A DNA stretch of 64,000 nt from Sesamum alatum (Eukaryota > Streptophyta > Magnoliopsida > Lamiales > Pedaliaceae): positions 19,018,979 to 19,082,978 of the forward strand of contig JACGWO010000011.1 in assembly GCA_034509735.1 (NCBI GenBank). Direction: 5' to 3'. Each line of letters begins with the position of its first letter. The first letter of the stretch is position 1. Position numbers and translations under genes: made by a program. Below, one piece after another: positions 61,070 to 64,000 of this stretch. Below the pieces are notes generated by a model that did not search any database, was not told the origin of the DNA, and saw nothing but the letters and a program-made list of their open reading frames with translations.

Positions 61070-61684
61070 ATGGCATCCATAAGTGGCTTTGTTCTACTAT
61101 CAATGTTGTTAGTTATGAATTACATGAATATTGGACAGGCTCGTCACCTCTCGAATATTAACTTTGGTGAAGTCCACCCTAGACCTCTCGTAGAGGAAAA
61201 AATACCCCCGGAAGCTATTTGTTCTCTTGTCGGTGGATGTCAACGATCAACTATTGCCTCTAGCATTGAGAATGACCCAAGTACGAGGGATCTGGACGGT
61301 AAAACAAGGCTAAGTCAAGTCAATCAAAGTCACCTTGGAGAAGAAAAGATCCCCATAGAAGTTATATGTTCTCTTCCGGGTGGTTGCCAACGATCAACCA
61401 TGGTTTCGAACATTGAAATTTACCCTGGTATAAAGGATCTAGAAGAAAAAACAAGCTCAAATTATGTTGGCCTTAGTCAACTTGGGGAAGAGAAAATACC
61501 ACCGGAAGCAATTTGTTCTCTTGTTGGTGGTTGTCAACGGTCAACTAGTAGATCAAATACTTTTATTCACCCAAGTGACAAGGATATGAAAGAAAAGGCT
61601 AACTCAATTGCGGTCAACCTCAGTCATCTTGGAGACGAAAAGATTCCCCCTGAAGCTATTTGTTCTCTGGTTGGTGGTTGTTAA
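61070..61684 (+). CDS. Copy 11, secreted four-core repeat protein (intact, 204 aa)
   Basis: Single exon, same design as copy 10. It differs at only a handful of residues: GQA for GEA at the signal cleavage site, Ile for Met at 66, Glu for Lys at 116, Met for Leu at 173 and His for Arg at 186. All four cores are identical to those of copy 10, and all eight Cys are present. Its upstream spacer is shortened by a deletion near 60215-60240 (TATTTTTATCTTACAACGGG joined to an earlier part of the unit), giving a 2.7-kb distance from copy 10, but both TATA boxes are kept. The loss of Glu at the cleavage site should not stop cleavage, because Gly and Ala at -3 and -1 remain. Confidence 0.9.
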   Translation: MASISGFVLLSMLLVMNYMNIGQARHLSNINFGEVHPRPLVEEKIPPEAICSLVGGCQRSTIASSIENDPSTRDLDGKTRLSQVNQSHLGEEKIPIEVICSLPGGCQRSTMVSNIEIYPGIKDLEEKTSSNYVGLSQLGEEKIPPEAICSLVGGCQRSTSRSNTFIHPSDKDMKEKANSIAVNLSHLGDEKIPPEAICSLVGGC

Positions 61685-61874
61685 GCCTCCAATCTATTTG
61701 TGCCACTCTATTTGTATCGTAATTAATGCCGATCAACTTTGCATGTATTCATAGATACCATACATGCATATGTCGTTGCTTATGGCTAATTAATAATGAT
61801 AAGAAAAACATATGGACAAGGCGTTAGGATTTGGTCCTTATCCTATATGTCGGCTTTGTGATACTAGATAATTT

Positions 61875-61880
61875 AATAAA
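61875..61880 (+). terminator. AATAAA polyadenylation signal of copy 11
   Basis: AATAAA about 190 bp after the stop, as in the other units. Confidence 0.55.
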
Positions 61881-64000
61881 AGGGGTGGCGTAAGTATTAT
61901 CTTGTTTTTTTTAATTATTTTTTATTCATTCCCCACAATCCCAAAGTACAATTATAAAACTTCTTCAACAAATATTGGTAGTAATCATATCTAGTACTAT
62001 GGAAAGTACGGTGCACATTTTAGGTCTATATATAACCCCTAACTATGTGAAAGGTTCAAGGATTGGCTAGAAGGACAGACAATCGATACAAATTAGATCT
62101 ACAACAGATGAACCATCCAAACATATAGTATCTATAATTGATTACAAATTGTAAATTGAGAAAGATGTGTACTAGGATCTTATCTCTAATAAGTGAGAAC
62201 TTTTGCTTCACGCATGATTAACGAAGGAATTAGGCGTCTATGACCAATATATATCCCCAATAAACTTAACAATAAAACATCATCACATTTCATTTTAAAA
62301 TTATTCTTTGGATAGGAGGTTGAGTAATTAGGTACCATTCCATGCTTTATTGTTCCATAGAAGACTAAATTTATATGGAAGCCAAGTGACTGAAATGGGT
62401 TAATATTTGAATGAACTAACCTTGAATTAAAATTAAATCTTGCATAATGATTCAATAAGAAAATTTAACTTTTGATGATTATGTGAGTTACCCAATAATG
62501 GTGTTGATTATATAAATTGAAGAAATTCCATTTGTATGAGTTAAGGCTCAAAACATGAATAAAAATGGAGTTGTTTTAATGTAAATTACCCAAAGAGTTT
62601 CATGATTCTCTGTTAGCCTAGGCACAAAATTAGTTTAGATTTAGAACATGGTGATTAGATTTGGAGAATTTTATTATTTCATTTTTGTATGAAAATATGT
62701 ATCTGTCTATTATTTTCTTAATTTGAAAATTTTTCAAATGTATGACCGAAAACCCCATGTATGTACTTGTTATAGTGTGAATGTACGGGCTATGCTGAAA
62801 AATTGCAAAATGCTACTTGCAACACGCAAAAAGACAATATAAAATATTCAGAGTTCTTGCATTATAAGTTACATTAGCAAAATATTTTAACTTCTAACTG
62901 TGGATTGTGATAATTTTCCTATAAGCTGACAAGAAAAAAATTATGTTTATTTTTCACTTCAAATGATTATATTTTTAAAATAATTATATGGACATGTTTT
63001 AGACAACATAGTAATATGAATATGCAGTGCAAGCAAAACTAGATCATAATTGTCCAAGTGGTCTTATGGTTAGAAAACTACTTAGTATCTGTCACATAAT
63101 AGTACACGCAACAAGAATACAATGGGAAAGATAAAAAGTTTTAATTCAATTTTGAAAATTATTATTATATTGCTTTTCGAAATCAAAAACTTCATAATTT
63201 AAGTTACAATTTGTTCTGGTAAAATGTTTTTCATTTTTACTGAAAATTAAAAGGTAACATTAATAATCTGGTAGGTAATATGATATATTTTGAATGGAAG
63301 CGATTATGAGTAATTTAATGATGCATTAGACACAAAAGTTTCTTATTTGCCTGTCATGAATATACAACAAAGTTAAATTCGACAGATGAAAATATTAGTC
63401 TTACTTACGAAGTACGTAACTAATATCATTAAGGACTAAATTATAATCTTACTATAGCAGATAAGTATATTTCCTAATTGGCATTATTATGAATTTAGTC
63501 AAGTTGAAGATAGAACTCGATCAAACAAAATAGAATAGGCGATCTATTCTTTTAAAAGGTTTACATGACAAATAAAGAATATTAGACCATCTCAACAATT
63601 TGTTGCGTGTTATGAATTGTACACATTATTTGGATTCAAGATAATTATCTTTGCAACTGGTAATGATTTAGTTATACAAGCTAATATATGAGAAATAAAA
63701 ATAGTGACACTTTAAATACATGTAGTGCTTTTTATATTAACACACCAAGTTGAGGCAACTATATATAATTATCATATGTTGTTATGAAGGTGTAATATTT
63801 GAACGTAATATTATAAATATTAAATTCAAATAAAGATTTTCCATTTAAGTAAATATTCTCAAATATTATAGAACAATGAATTAACTTTTTGATATTTATA
63901 ATAAGTTAAACTTAATTTTAATGTGTTTTCTTTTAAAAAATTAATAATCTAGCATCAAGAAACAAATAAAAACCTTCATTTCAAGAGTTAGATGTTTCAC
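61881..64000. repeat. Partial array unit at the right edge
   Basis: Spacer sequence in the same order as after other copies, reaching the part that lies about 1.2-1.3 kb upstream of the next gene. Another gene copy is expected just beyond the window. Confidence 0.85.

Larger units (their letters stand above)
23410..64000 (+). repeat. Tandem array of ~4.2-kb units, each with one secreted-repeat-protein gene
   Basis: Similarity to later units starts near 23410 (AAAAGATTTTGATTCAATTC and onward) and continues to the right edge. Full units run about 4.2 kb: starts 34988 to 39193, 39193 to 43568, 43568 to 47779, 50168 to 54368. Others are shortened to 2.3-2.8 kb by deletions in the spacer. Eleven gene copies, all on the plus strand, start at 25474, 28246, 32697, 34988, 39193, 43568, 47779, 50168, 54368, 58348 and 61070. 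Spacers are conserved almost as strongly as genes, indicating recent duplication. The last unit is cut by the window edge. Confidence 0.95.

Noticed and set aside
23410..64000. CRISPR-like array
   Set aside because: The repeats are kilobase-long gene-bearing units in a plant genome, not short repeats with unique spacers.
1..64000. tRNA or rRNA genes
   Set aside because: None recognised by eye. The primer-binding-site motifs near 7717 and 17696 are retroelement features, not tRNA genes.

Overview
The window is nuclear DNA of a flowering plant. It holds an intron-containing GT47 exostosin-type glycosyltransferase of plant type, several plant LTR retrotransposon remnants, LINE, Mutator-like and CACTA-like elements, AT-rich intergenic DNA, and single-exon secreted-protein genes with TATA boxes and AATAAA signals. 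A eudicot is likely; the species cannot be fixed from sequence alone.

Layout. 1-2.1 kb: no recognisable gene. 2.4-6.1 kb (minus strand): a four-exon Golgi type II membrane glycosyltransferase whose extreme C-terminus is shifted by one extra base. 7.46-10.30 kb: a complete but non-autonomous LTR retrotransposon with a perfect 5-bp target duplication (TTATC), a gag remnant and a GC-rich tandem repeat. 10.3-17.0 kb: broken copies, in both orientations, of one larger LTR family. 17.0-20.1 kb: a LINE ORF1 (DUF4283-like) remnant split by a second small LTR element with TSD GTCTC. That element carries pieces resembling host genes: a pentatricopeptide-repeat (PPR) piece and an omega-3 fatty-acid-desaturase piece. 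20.5-22.85 kb: a long foldback element and a Mutator-like MITE with a near-perfect 9-bp TSD.

23.4 kb to the right edge: a tandem array, the most interesting part of the window. Units of about 4.2 kb (some shortened by internal deletions to 2.3-2.8 kb) each carry one plus-strand single-exon gene. The intact gene encodes a 204-residue secreted protein: an N-terminal signal peptide, then four copies of a core close to EEKIPPEAICSLVGGC. The cores are spaced at exactly 49 residues, and each contains one C-x5-C pair. The 8 cysteines (51/57, 100/106, 149/155, 198/204) are the only ones in the protein, and the last is the C-terminal residue. Eleven copies are visible: four are intact (32697, 47779, 58348 and 61070) and seven are broken by frameshifts, nonsense changes or deletion. 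I do not recognise this family. The architecture suggests a multi-copy peptide precursor (a hormone, defence peptide or ribosomally made modified peptide), but that is inference.

The array looks like a birth-and-death cluster. Copies 4-5 and 8-9 share private mutations, copies 10-11 are near-identical, and a 500-N placeholder gap lies within one unit. The array runs off the right edge, so the true copy number is unknown. Several lesions are one-base changes in homopolymers, so some pseudogene calls could be assembly errors.
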